A stretch of DNA of 64,000 nucleotides. It comes from Massilia sp. MS-15 (GTDB lineage: Bacteria; Pseudomonadota; Gammaproteobacteria; Burkholderiales; Burkholderiaceae_D). The stretch lies in the NCBI RefSeq assembly GCF_020176695.1, contig NZ_JAIWIA010000046.1:1-64000 (forward strand), read 5' to 3'. A program made the translations under genes and the position numbers. The notes beneath the pieces were generated by a model. It made no database searches. It saw only the letters and a list, made by a program, of their open reading frames with translations, and was not told the DNA's origin. Of the stretch, positions 37,686 to 49,741 are shown in pieces; positions within the stretch are counted from its first letter, which is position 1; the number at the start of each line of letters is the position of its first letter.

Positions 37686-38347
37686 CACCGCCGGCCACGC
37701 CCCTGCTCAGCGTGCAAGGCATGCGCAAGCGCCACGGCGAGCGCCTGCTGTTCGAGATCGAGCGGCTCGACATCGCGGCCGCCAGCGCCTATGTGCTGAC
37801 CGGCGTGAACGGGGCCGGCAAGTCCACCTTGCTGCGCATGCTGGCCGGGCTGGAACGCTGCGATGCCTGCCGCATCGCATTCGAGGGACGCAGCATGCCG
37901 CTGCATCCGTATCCGGCGGCGCTGCGGCGCGCGATCGGCTTCGTGCACCAGCACCCGATCATGTTTTCCACCAGCGTGGCCCACAACATCGCCTACGGCT
38001 TGCTGGCGCGCGGCGAGCGGCGGCAGACGGTGGCGCCGGCCGTGGAAGAAGCAATGTGCTGGGCCGGCGTGGCGCACCTGCGCGATACCCATCCCGCGCG
38101 CCTTTCCGGCGGCGAGAAGCAGCGCGTGGCGCTGGCACGCGCCCGCGTGCTGCAGCCGCGCCTGCTCCTGCTGGACGAGCCCACGGCCAACCTGGACGGC
38201 CCGGCGCGCGAACAGGTGATCGCCCTGATTCCCACCTTGCTCGAACGCGGCGGCAGTGTCGTGATGGCCTGCCACGACCGCGACCTGATCGGCCTGCCCG
38301 GTATCCAGCGCCTGAAGCTGCGCGAGGGCCGGCTGGAAGTACGCTGA
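37682..38347 (+). CDS. tupC: Tungstate-type ABC transporter ATP-binding protein (TupC-like)
   Basis: 221 residues, GTG start overlapping the tupB stop (GTGA). Walker A TGVNGAGKST, Q-loop FVHQHPIMF, signature LSGGEKQRVALARA, Walker B LLLLDEPTANLD and switch His in MACHDRD are all present. It lacks the C-terminal TOBE domain of ModC, consistent with the shorter TupC group. It ends the five-gene operon fdhB-fdhA-fdhD-tupB-tupC; no strong terminator is visible in the 97 bp before the next gene. Confidence 0.87.
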   Translation: MTPPATPLLSVQGMRKRHGERLLFEIERLDIAAASAYVLTGVNGAGKSTLLRMLAGLERCDACRIAFEGRSMPLHPYPAALRRAIGFVHQHPIMFSTSVAHNIAYGLLARGERRQTVAPAVEEAMCWAGVAHLRDTHPARLSGGEKQRVALARARVLQPRLLLLDEPTANLDGPAREQVIALIPTLLERGGSVVMACHDRDLIGLPGIQRLKLREGRLEVR

Positions 38348-38444
38348 GGGTGCGCCGGCGCGCATGCCTGCGCCGCGCGTTCCGCTGGCTTGCTAGAGTG
38401 ATCCCGTGACGTATTGACGACCCTATGATAGGCTGAAGCTTGCT

Positions 38445-40535
38445 ATGGGATTTCATCTCGATAAAAATCTGATCGACAAGGTACCGGCGGGCATCGTCAT
38501 CCACGACTCCCAGTCGGCGGTGATCGCCGCCAATGCCATGGCCCAGCGCCTGCTCGGCGAGGACCTGCCCGACATCCGGGGACGCCCGGCGGACCATCCC
38601 GGCTGGTCCTTCGTCGCGCCGGACGGCAGCGCGATCGACGTCGACGACCTGCCGGCCAGCCGGGTATTGCGCGAGAAGCTGCCGGTCACCGACGTGGTGG
38701 TGGGGGTGCGGCGTCCGGGAGCGCACATCATCTGGTTGATCTGCAACGCCTATCCGGTCTTCGACAGCGGCGGCCAGATCGCATCGGCGGTGGTCTGCTT
38801 CACCGATTGCAGCGAACTGGTGGCCACCCAGCAGGCGCTGGAGCATTCGCAGCAGCGCCTGCAGCTGGTCCTGCGCGCGCTGAACGAGGGTTACTGGGAC
38901 TGGGACCTGGACCAGCAGACGCTGTTCTATTCCGAGCGCTGGTGGGACATGCTCGGTTATGCGCCCGGGACCCACCCGACCGACATCGAGGCCTGGCAGC
39001 GGCTGCTGCATCCGGAAGACCGCGAGCGCGTCAACCGCTTCCTGGCCGAGCTGCTGGCTGGAGCGGAGGTGAGCTATGCGATCGAATTCCGGCTCTGGCA
39101 CCGCGATGGCCATGCGGTCCCGGTGCTCAGCCGCGGCTTCGTGCTGCGCGAGGCCACCGGACGCGCGGTGCGCATCTCCGGCGCCAACACCGACCTCACC
39201 GAGCGCAAGCAGCTGGAACGCCAGCTGCAGCTGAGCGCCGACCATGACTACCTCACCGGCCTGCCGAACCGGCGCTACCTGCTGCGCGAACTCGAGCGCC
39301 GGCGCATGCGCGCCGTGGCGGACGGCCAGGCCAGCGCGGTCCTGCTGATCGACCTCGACAACTTCAAGCTGCTCAACGACACCGAGGGACACCCCTTCGG
39401 CGACCGCCTGTTGCAGGAAGTTGGCCGGCGCCTGCTGGGAGCACTGGAGCGGGGCGATTTCGTCGGCAGGCTCGGTGGCGACGAATTCGTCGTGCTGCTC
39501 GACTGTGGGGCGCACACCGAGGTCTCATGCGCCGTGCTGGCGCAGCAGCGCGCCCGCGACCTGTGCCATCTGCTGGGCCGTCCGTTTCCGATCGGCGAGC
39601 GCCACTTCTCGATCACTCCCAGCATCGGCGCCGTGCTGGTCGAGCGCGGCGAGGGCAGTGCCGACCTGCTGCTGCAGCAGGCCGACATCGCCCTGTATGC
39701 GGCCAAGTCGGCCGGGCGCAACGCCATCCGCTTCTTCGATCCCGCCATGCAGCGCATGATCGACGAGCGCGCCCGGCTCCAGGACGAGCTGGCGCACGCG
39801 GTGGAGCGCGGCGAATTCGTCCTGTACTACCAGCCCCAGTTCGATGCCGAACAGAAGATCGTCGGCGCCGAAGCGCTGCTGCGCTGGCAGCATCCGCTAC
39901 GCGGCCTCCTGGCGCCGGGCAGTTTCATCCCGCTGGCGGAAACCTCGGACCTGATCGTCAGGCTGGGCGACATCGTGCTGCGCCAGGCGAGCGAACGCCT
40001 CGCGGCCTGGTCCAGGGTGCCGGCGCTGGCCAGGCTCGGCATCGCGGTCAACGTCAGCGCGCGCCAGATGCACGACGAGGATTTCGTCGCGCGCTCACTG
40101 GGGATCATGCGCGTCGCAGGGGCCGATCCGTCCCGGCTGTCGATGGAACTGACCGAATCCCTGCTGGCCACCGACATCGAGGCCACCATCGAGAAGATGC
40201 ACAGCCTGCGGCGGGAAGGGATACGCTTCTCGGTCGACGATTTCGGTACCGGGTTTTCCTCGCTCAGCTACATCCAGCGCTTCCCGCTGAGCAGCCTGAA
40301 GATCGACCAGTCGTTCGTGGCGACCTGCGTGGACAATCCGCGCTCGGCCGGCATCGTCGAGATCGTCATTGGCCTGGCGGACAGGCTGGGGCTCGGGCAC
40401 ATCGCGGAAGGGGTGGAGACGGCCGCGCAGCTGGAACAGCTGAAGGCGCTCGGCTGCCGCGCCTTCCAGGGCTACCTGCTCGGCGTACCGATGCCGGTGG
40501 AGGAATTCGAGGCCATGGCGCTGGCGCGCGGATGA
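38445..40535 (+). CDS. PAS-PAS-GGDEF-EAL cyclic-di-GMP signalling protein
   Basis: 696 residues with no membrane segment. Two N-terminal PAS domains (about 8-130 and 140-265) feed a GGDEF domain with intact GGDEF at about 344-348. An EAL domain follows, with EALLRW near 476, the DDFGTGFSS loop and IAEGVET. Both active-site sets look complete, so either c-di-GMP synthesis or hydrolysis is possible. The usual inhibitory-site RxxD before GGDEF reads ERGD, so product feedback may be weak. It is followed by a large sensor kinase gene on the same strand. Confidence 0.92.
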   Translation: MGFHLDKNLIDKVPAGIVIHDSQSAVIAANAMAQRLLGEDLPDIRGRPADHPGWSFVAPDGSAIDVDDLPASRVLREKLPVTDVVVGVRRPGAHIIWLICNAYPVFDSGGQIASAVVCFTDCSELVATQQALEHSQQRLQLVLRALNEGYWDWDLDQQTLFYSERWWDMLGYAPGTHPTDIEAWQRLLHPEDRERVNRFLAELLAGAEVSYAIEFRLWHRDGHAVPVLSRGFVLREATGRAVRISGANTDLTERKQLERQLQLSADHDYLTGLPNRRYLLRELERRRMRAVADGQASAVLLIDLDNFKLLNDTEGHPFGDRLLQEVGRRLLGALERGDFVGRLGGDEFVVLLDCGAHTEVSCAVLAQQRARDLCHLLGRPFPIGERHFSITPSIGAVLVERGEGSADLLLQQADIALYAAKSAGRNAIRFFDPAMQRMIDERARLQDELAHAVERGEFVLYYQPQFDAEQKIVGAEALLRWQHPLRGLLAPGSFIPLAETSDLIVRLGDIVLRQASERLAAWSRVPALARLGIAVNVSARQMHDEDFVARSLGIMRVAGADPSRLSMELTESLLATDIEATIEKMHSLRREGIRFSVDDFGTGFSSLSYIQRFPLSSLKIDQSFVATCVDNPRSAGIVEIVIGLADRLGLGHIAEGVETAAQLEQLKALGCRAFQGYLLGVPMPVEEFEAMALARG

Positions 40536-40688
40536 CCACCCCTGAATCGCGACGCCGCCGCTGAAGACGATGTCAGTGTCCGCTAGACAGCCGGGGCCGC
40601 GCACAGCAACGTGGCGATTTGATTGCAGAATTCAGGCGTCGGATGCAAAAACACGGCAAAATCGGGTTTTCATGTCATTGCCCAATTC

Positions 40689-44297
<3,609 letters not shown>

Positions 44298-44317
44298 CGC
44301 CTCCTGCATGCCTTTCG

Positions 44318-46792
44318 CTACGTCGGGCGTTCGCCGATCTCCAGCACGCGCTGGAGGTCTGCCAGATCGTAGGGCTTGGGCAGGGAGGCCGTCTCGAAGT
44401 CGAGCTCGTCGATGGCGCCATATCCAGAAGCGAAAATCACTTTCAGGGCCGGCTGGCTGTGCCTGGCCTGGATTGCCAGGTCGATGCCGGACATCCCCGG
44501 CAAACCGACATCCGTCAGCAACACGTGGAAGGTCTCGGTCGCCAGCAAGCGGATGGCTTGTTCTCCGCTGGAAGCGCCATGCACATCCTGTCCGAGCATC
44601 CTGAGCAATTCGCAGAGCATGTCGAGCGCATCGGGATTGTCCTCGACCACCAGGATGCGGCGCGCCGGGGCGGCATGCGCTTCCACGGACAGGACAGGCT
44701 TGCCTTCCAGGACGCGCTGGAGTGTGGCGGCCTGCCGCTTGTTCGCCAGCAGGTGCCCGATCTTGCGTGCAAGGTCGTCGCGGCGGTAGGGTTTGCTGAT
44801 CAGCTCGACTCCGGGGTCGAGCCGCCCGCCGTGGACAATCGCATTTTGCGTATACCCTGACGTGAATAATATCTCGATGCCAGGCTGAATCAGTTTCGCC
44901 TGGCGCGCCAGCTCGGTGCTTTTTACCTTGCCGGGCATGACCACGTCGGTGAACAGCAGGTCGATGTGCAGTCCGCTGTTCAGGATCGTCAGGGCGCTTT
45001 CGCCATCGCTGGCTTTCAGCGTCTTGTATCCAAGCCCGTTCAGCATCTCGACCACGGTGCCCTGCAGCGTCAGATCGTCTTCGACGACCAGAACCGTTTC
45101 GCTTCCGCCGCTGACCGGAGCGCGCCGCACATCGTCGATGAGCGCCTCATTCGCGTGGACCCGGGGCAGGTAGATCTTGAAGGTCGTGCCATGGCCGACT
45201 TCGCTGTAGATACGGATATGCCCGCCACTCTGCTTGACAAAACCGTACACCATGCTCAGGCCAAGCCCGGTACCTTCGCCTTCGGGTTTGGTCGTGAAGA
45301 AGGGCTCGAATACCCGTTCCATCGTTTCGGAGGTCATTCCGGAACCGGTGTCGGAAATCGCCAGCAGCACATATTGCCCGGCCGGCACATCGGCCAGTGC
45401 ATCGACATACGCATCGTCGAGCATCGCGTTCCCGAGTTCGATCGTCAGGCGTCCCTCGGATTGCATGGCATCGCGCGCATTGATGGCCATGTTCAGGATG
45501 ACATTCTCGAGCTGGTTGCGGTCGACCATGGTGATCCACAAGCCACCACCCACGATGGTCTCGACATCGATCGATTCGCCCAGCGCCCGCCTGAGCAGGT
45601 CGTCCATGTCGCGCACGATCCGTCCCAGATTGGTGGGCACGGGCTGCAATGGCTGGCGCCGGGCGAAGGACAGGAGTTGCGAAGACAGTTTTGCTCCCCG
45701 GTCAACGGAGGCGATGGCCTTCTGCAGCCTGGACAAGGTAAGAGGATTATCGCGCGACTCTGCTTGCAGCATTTCGAGATTACTCGCTATTACTTGCAAG
45801 ATGTTATTAAAATCGTGCGCCACGCCGCCGGTCAGCTTGCCGATCGCTTCCAGTTTCTGGGACTGGCGCAACGCCACCTCGGTTGCGCGCAGTGCCTCGG
45901 TACGCTCGGTGACGAGTTGTTCCAGGTCGGCCTGGTGAGCGATGAGGCGGTTCTGCGCAATGCGTCGGGTGGTAATATCTCTGACGACAAGTGTAGTTCC
46001 AAGGAAACTGCCGGTTTCGTCAGCAACGCGCGAGAACACGATCTCGATGGGCAGCGTGCGCCCGCCGATGTCGCAGTCGAATTCGGCGCTCTGGAAGCGC
46101 GCGCCGCCTGCCACCTGGTCCAGGTACTGTGCGAACCCGGGTGTCCAGCATGGAAGCGCCGAGGCATGCAGCCCCGGCATGGCCGCCCCTTCCATGGCGA
46201 ACAGCGCTGCGGCGCTGGCGTTGGAATACAGAATGGTGGACCGGTGGTCGAGCGCCACGATGGCGTCGCTGCTCTGGGACAGGAAGCTCTCGAGGTAGTG
46301 CTCGGACATCAAGAGACGCCGGTATGCGAGGCCATCGGCAGGCCGGGGCGCCTGGAGCAGGGAATTCGCCTTGTCCAGCGTCGTGCGCAGCTTCAGGCGC
46401 CGCCGCGTGCCGTGCACGGCCTCGCGGATCAGCCGTTCCAGCGCCGGATCGCCAACGGCGCCGATCGACCAGTACGCGCCGATCATGGGCGTGCGCTGCA
46501 GTTCGAGGCGCAGCGAAGAAATCTGCGCGTCCCTGCACACGAACATCAGGTGGGCGCTGGCGCATGCGGCACGCAGCATGCGCGCCAGTACGCCCACGTG
46601 GCCCGTGGCGGCGTCGATCAGGACGAGCTCCGGCGCTTCGCCCGCTTGCGCCTTCCCGCGCACGATATCGACGGCGTCGGCTGGCGTCGCCGGCTCGACG
46701 GGGAAGCCGGCCGAGCGGAGGCGATCGCCGAGCGCGAGGAGGTAGGTAGCGCACGCCTCGCCGCCGCTCACCAGCAGGATGGGGCGGTTCAC
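44318..46792 (-). CDS. Hybrid sensor histidine kinase with two C-terminal receiver domains
   Basis: 824 residues, GTG start 7 nt after the acyl-CoA dehydrogenase stop; no clear ribosome site, so coupling is likely. It begins with a receiver-like domain (ILLVSGGEACATYLL ... LVLIDAATG) of uncertain activity. A PAS domain (about 165-290), HisKA with His326 in GGVAHDFNN, and a HATPase domain (DTGSGM, GTGLGLSMVYGFVKQ) follow. Then come two receivers: VLVVEDDLTL/TDVVMPG, and ILVVEDNPDA/TDVGLPG ending in LPKPYDLADL. No membrane helices are visible. The genomic pairing with acyl-CoA dehydrogenase is unusual. Confidence 0.9.
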   Translation of the reverse strand: MNRPILLVSGGEACATYLLALGDRLRSAGFPVEPATPADAVDIVRGKAQAGEAPELVLIDAATGHVGVLARMLRAACASAHLMFVCRDAQISSLRLELQRTPMIGAYWSIGAVGDPALERLIREAVHGTRRRLKLRTTLDKANSLLQAPRPADGLAYRRLLMSEHYLESFLSQSSDAIVALDHRSTILYSNASAAALFAMEGAAMPGLHASALPCWTPGFAQYLDQVAGGARFQSAEFDCDIGGRTLPIEIVFSRVADETGSFLGTTLVVRDITTRRIAQNRLIAHQADLEQLVTERTEALRATEVALRQSQKLEAIGKLTGGVAHDFNNILQVIASNLEMLQAESRDNPLTLSRLQKAIASVDRGAKLSSQLLSFARRQPLQPVPTNLGRIVRDMDDLLRRALGESIDVETIVGGGLWITMVDRNQLENVILNMAINARDAMQSEGRLTIELGNAMLDDAYVDALADVPAGQYVLLAISDTGSGMTSETMERVFEPFFTTKPEGEGTGLGLSMVYGFVKQSGGHIRIYSEVGHGTTFKIYLPRVHANEALIDDVRRAPVSGGSETVLVVEDDLTLQGTVVEMLNGLGYKTLKASDGESALTILNSGLHIDLLFTDVVMPGKVKSTELARQAKLIQPGIEILFTSGYTQNAIVHGGRLDPGVELISKPYRRDDLARKIGHLLANKRQAATLQRVLEGKPVLSVEAHAAPARRILVVEDNPDALDMLCELLRMLGQDVHGASSGEQAIRLLATETFHVLLTDVGLPGMSGIDLAIQARHSQPALKVIFASGYGAIDELDFETASLPKPYDLADLQRVLEIGERPT

Positions 46793-46799
46793 AATGCGT

Positions 46800-47963
46800 T
46801 CACAGGAGAGGAAGGCCGAGCAGGGAACGCCCGGTCCAGACCTTGAGGAGGTCCGTGGTCGGCGACATGACGTGGCTGGCGCGCGCATCGCGCAGCATCT
46901 GGCTCACACGGCTGTTTTCGCCGTACGCCATGCCGCCACAGATCGTCATCGCATCGTTTGCCAGCTTCACGGCGGTGTCCCCCGCATCGGCCTTGCAAGC
47001 CAGAATGAACGGTAGTGCCTCGGGGTCGCCCATGTCGCCGCGGCGCGCGGCCTCGCGTACCAGGCTGCGGGTCTTCTCGACACTGGTCCACATTTCCGCA
47101 TAGCGTGTCTGAAGGGTCTCGACGTCGCGTAGCGCTTCGCCGGAGTGGCTGAATTTTCGTGAACGCAGGTGTTCGCCGGCCGCATCGAGCGCAGCCTGCG
47201 CGATCCCCAGATAGGTGCCGGCCATGGCCATCAGGAAGAATGGCGCGACGACCTCGAACACATACCATACCTGGTCGCCTTCTTCTCCGAGCAGCTGGGT
47301 GCGGGGTACGGCTGCATCCTGCAGCCGCAAGCCACGCGACGAGTTGCCGTGCATGCCGAAGCCTCGCCATGGCTGGAGCCATTCCATGCCACGCGTGTCC
47401 TTGTCCACCACAACGCAACTGAAGTCGCCTGTCTGCGCCATGCCATCGTCGGCTACCGCGGAAACCACGTACGAATCGGCGAAGCCGCCATTCGTGATGA
47501 AGTGCTTGGTTCCATTGATCCGGTAGTGGTCGCCATCCAGGGTCACGGTGGTTTCCGGCAGGTAAAAATGGGAACCCGACCCACTTTCCGACAGAGCCAG
47601 CGTGGTGATGTGTTCGCCTCGGGCAATGGCGCGCAGGTACTTTTCCTGCTGGTCGACCGTGGCCTTTGCCGCAATCACGGCGCTGCCGACGCAATGCATG
47701 CCGAAGCAAAGCGCGGAGGAGGGACAGGCATTGCCGATCGTCTCGGCAATGACGCTCAGTGCAAGCAAGCCCTGCCCATGGCCACCAAGATGCTCCGGTA
47801 CCTGCAAACCCATCAAGCCAGCCTTGGCCAGGGCCTGCATCGAGTGCGCAGGCCAGATGTATTCACGGTCGACCCGGTCGGCATTCGGCATGATCACGCG
47901 CGCAGTCAGTTCCTCGACTGTGCTCCTCAGCGAAACTAACTTGGGGGAAAGGAAATGATCCAT
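46800..47963 (-). CDS. Acyl-CoA dehydrogenase family protein with atypical catalytic region
   Basis: 387 residues. The flavoprotein fold is clear: LALSESGSGSHFYLPETTV with FAD contacts, INGTKHFITNGG, and the C-terminal helix bundle ending in GGMAYGENSRVSQMLRDARA. In most family members the next lines carry YEGT, whose Glu is the catalytic base. Here it reads VMSPTTDLLKVWTGR, so that Glu is missing at the usual place. The enzyme may use a Glu elsewhere, act on an unusual (perhaps carrier-bound) acyl group, or not dehydrogenate. It lies 7 nt upstream of a hybrid kinase, probably as one transcript. Confidence 0.87.
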   Translation of the reverse strand: MDHFLSPKLVSLRSTVEELTARVIMPNADRVDREYIWPAHSMQALAKAGLMGLQVPEHLGGHGQGLLALSVIAETIGNACPSSALCFGMHCVGSAVIAAKATVDQQEKYLRAIARGEHITTLALSESGSGSHFYLPETTVTLDGDHYRINGTKHFITNGGFADSYVVSAVADDGMAQTGDFSCVVVDKDTRGMEWLQPWRGFGMHGNSSRGLRLQDAAVPRTQLLGEEGDQVWYVFEVVAPFFLMAMAGTYLGIAQAALDAAGEHLRSRKFSHSGEALRDVETLQTRYAEMWTSVEKTRSLVREAARRGDMGDPEALPFILACKADAGDTAVKLANDAMTICGGMAYGENSRVSQMLRDARASHVMSPTTDLLKVWTGRSLLGLPLL

Positions 47964-48032
47964 AGTCGAAGAGGCGCTGCGTAGTCAGCCTGGCAGGGGC
48001 GAAACAAAGGATGAATAAGGGCAAACATGCCC

Positions 48033-48038
48033 ATTATA
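48033..48038 (-). promoter_or_regulatory. Possible -10 box for the acyl-CoA dehydrogenase-kinase unit
   Basis: The minus strand reads TATAAT here, about 70 bases before the acyl-CoA dehydrogenase ATG, in a locally AT-rich stretch. No good -35 hexamer is present at the usual distance, so this is tentative. Confidence 0.35.
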
Positions 48039-48094
48039 ACTATCGATATGGATTGGCCGCGCACTTGTCGGCCTGGCCGAGCTTACCGGGCACC

Positions 48095-49567
48095 TTACAT
48101 CAGGATCACATCGTACTGTTCCTGGTGATAGCCCTTTTCGACCTGCAGCGAAATGCGCTTGCCGATGAAGTCGCCCAGCATGGCCAGGTGCTGCGATTCC
48201 TCCTCCAGGAACAGGTCGATCACCTCCTGCGAGGCGACGATGCGGAACTCGCGCGGGTTGAACTGCTTGGCTTCACGCAGCAGTTCGCGCAGGATCTCGT
48301 AGCAGATCGTGCGCGAGGTTTTCACCTGACCCTTGCCGGAGCAGGCGGGGCAGGGCTCGCACAGGATGTGGGCCAGCGATTCGCGCGTGCGCTTGCGGGT
48401 CATCTCGACCAGGCCGAGCGCCGAGAAGCCGCTCACCGAGACCTTGGTGCGGTCGCGCGCCAGGGTCTTTTTCAGTTCCGCGAGCACGGCGTTGCGGTGC
48501 TCGTTGTTCTCCATGTCGATGAAGTCGAGGATGATGATGCCGCCCAGGTTGCGCAGGCGCAGCTGGCGCGCGATGGCATGCGCCGCTTCCAGGTTGGTCT
48601 TGAAGATGGTATCGGCGAAGTTGCGCCCGCCGACATAGCCGCCGGTGTTGACGTCGATGGTGGTCATCGCCTCGGTCTGGTCGACGATCAGGTAGCCGCC
48701 GCTTTTCAGGTCCACGCGCCGGCCCAGCGCGCGCAGGATCTCTTCCTCGACGCCGTACAGGTCGAACAGCGGACGCTCGCCGGTGTAGTGGGTCAGGCGC
48801 GCCAGCACGCTCGGGGTATAGACCTGCGCGAACTCGACCAGCATGTTGTAGTTCTCGCGCGAGTCGACCTGGATGGTGGCGGTCTCCTCGTGCACGAAGT
48901 CGCGCAGCACGCGCTGGGCCAGGTTCAGGTCCTGGTAGAGCAGGGTGGTGGGCGGCCTGGTGCGCGCGCCCTGGACGATGGTGCTCCAGGTCTTGCGGAG
49001 GTAGTCGACGTCGGCGGCGAGGTCGGAATCAAGGGCTTCCTCGGCCTGGGTGCGCACGATGTAGCCGCCTTTTTCTTCCTTCGGCAGCAGGTTCTGCAGG
49101 CGCGCGCGCAGGTGCTCGCGGTCGGCCTCCTTTTCGATTTTTTGCGAAATGCCGATGTGCTGGTCCTGCGGCAGGTAGACCAGCATGCGGCCGGCGATCG
49201 AGATCTGGGTCGACAGGCGCGCACCCTTGGTGCCGATCGGGTCCTTGATGACCTGCACGGTCAGTACCTGGCCGTCGAACAGCAGCTTTTCGATGGGCGT
49301 GGGCGCCGCCAGCGCGCCGTTGGCGCCCTCGTGGTTGCGCGCTTCCCAGATGTCGGCCACGTGCAGGAACGCGGCGCGCTCCAGGCCGATGTCGATGAAG
49401 GCCGACTGCATGCCCGGCAGCACGCGCACGACCTTGCCGAGATAGATGTTCCCTGCCAACCCGCGCGTGAGGGTGCGCTCGATGTGCAGCTCCTGCACAG
49501 CGCCCTGCAGGATCAGCGCCACGCGCGTTTCCTGCGGGGTGATGTTGATGAGGATGTCTTCGTTCAT
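48095..49567 (-). CDS. rng: Ribonuclease G
   Basis: 490 residues from ATG 49567, family start MNEDILINITPQETRVAL. This endoribonuclease matures the 16S rRNA 5' end and turns over some mRNAs. The S1-like domain (about 35-130) is followed by RNase H-like and DNase-like catalytic parts: DQTEAMTTIDVNTGGYVG holds an active-site Asp, IIILDFIDM the second, and the zinc-link CEPCPACSGKG follows. Length fits RNase G, without the long RNase E scaffold tail. It is the last gene of a minus-strand housekeeping series, separated from maf by a REP-like element. Confidence 0.96.
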   Translation of the reverse strand: MNEDILINITPQETRVALILQGAVQELHIERTLTRGLAGNIYLGKVVRVLPGMQSAFIDIGLERAAFLHVADIWEARNHEGANGALAAPTPIEKLLFDGQVLTVQVIKDPIGTKGARLSTQISIAGRMLVYLPQDQHIGISQKIEKEADREHLRARLQNLLPKEEKGGYIVRTQAEEALDSDLAADVDYLRKTWSTIVQGARTRPPTTLLYQDLNLAQRVLRDFVHEETATIQVDSRENYNMLVEFAQVYTPSVLARLTHYTGERPLFDLYGVEEEILRALGRRVDLKSGGYLIVDQTEAMTTIDVNTGGYVGGRNFADTIFKTNLEAAHAIARQLRLRNLGGIIILDFIDMENNEHRNAVLAELKKTLARDRTKVSVSGFSALGLVEMTRKRTRESLAHILCEPCPACSGKGQVKTSRTICYEILRELLREAKQFNPREFRIVASQEVIDLFLEEESQHLAMLGDFIGKRISLQVEKGYHQEQYDVILM

Positions 49568-49629
49568 GGCCGGCCGTGCAGTATTGTTCAGAGCGACATG
49601 ATACACGGTGCTTGCACGGCGGGGCTGAC

Positions 49630-49741
49630 GCAGGGCGGGCGAGTTCCTCGCCCACGCGGTGATTGCTATCCGCTCCGCGTTCTTGCCGGATGATCTTGCT
49701 GCAAACGATCACCGCGTGGGCGGGATACCCGCCCACCCTAC
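49630..49741. repeat. REP-like inverted hairpin pair (copy D)
   Basis: The left unit starts GCAG in place of GTAG and has stem GGGCGAG / CTCGCCC. The right inverted unit has a perfect stem GTGGGCGGG / CCCGCCCAC with an ATA loop and ends CCCTAC. Read on the minus strand, that end is GTAG, and its TAG is the stop codon of maf. It lies between maf and rng. Confidence 0.78.

Noticed and set aside
40623-40688. TTG start adding 22 residues to the multi-PAS kinase
   Set aside because: No ribosome site and low-likelihood residues; the ATG at 40689 gives a more normal start.
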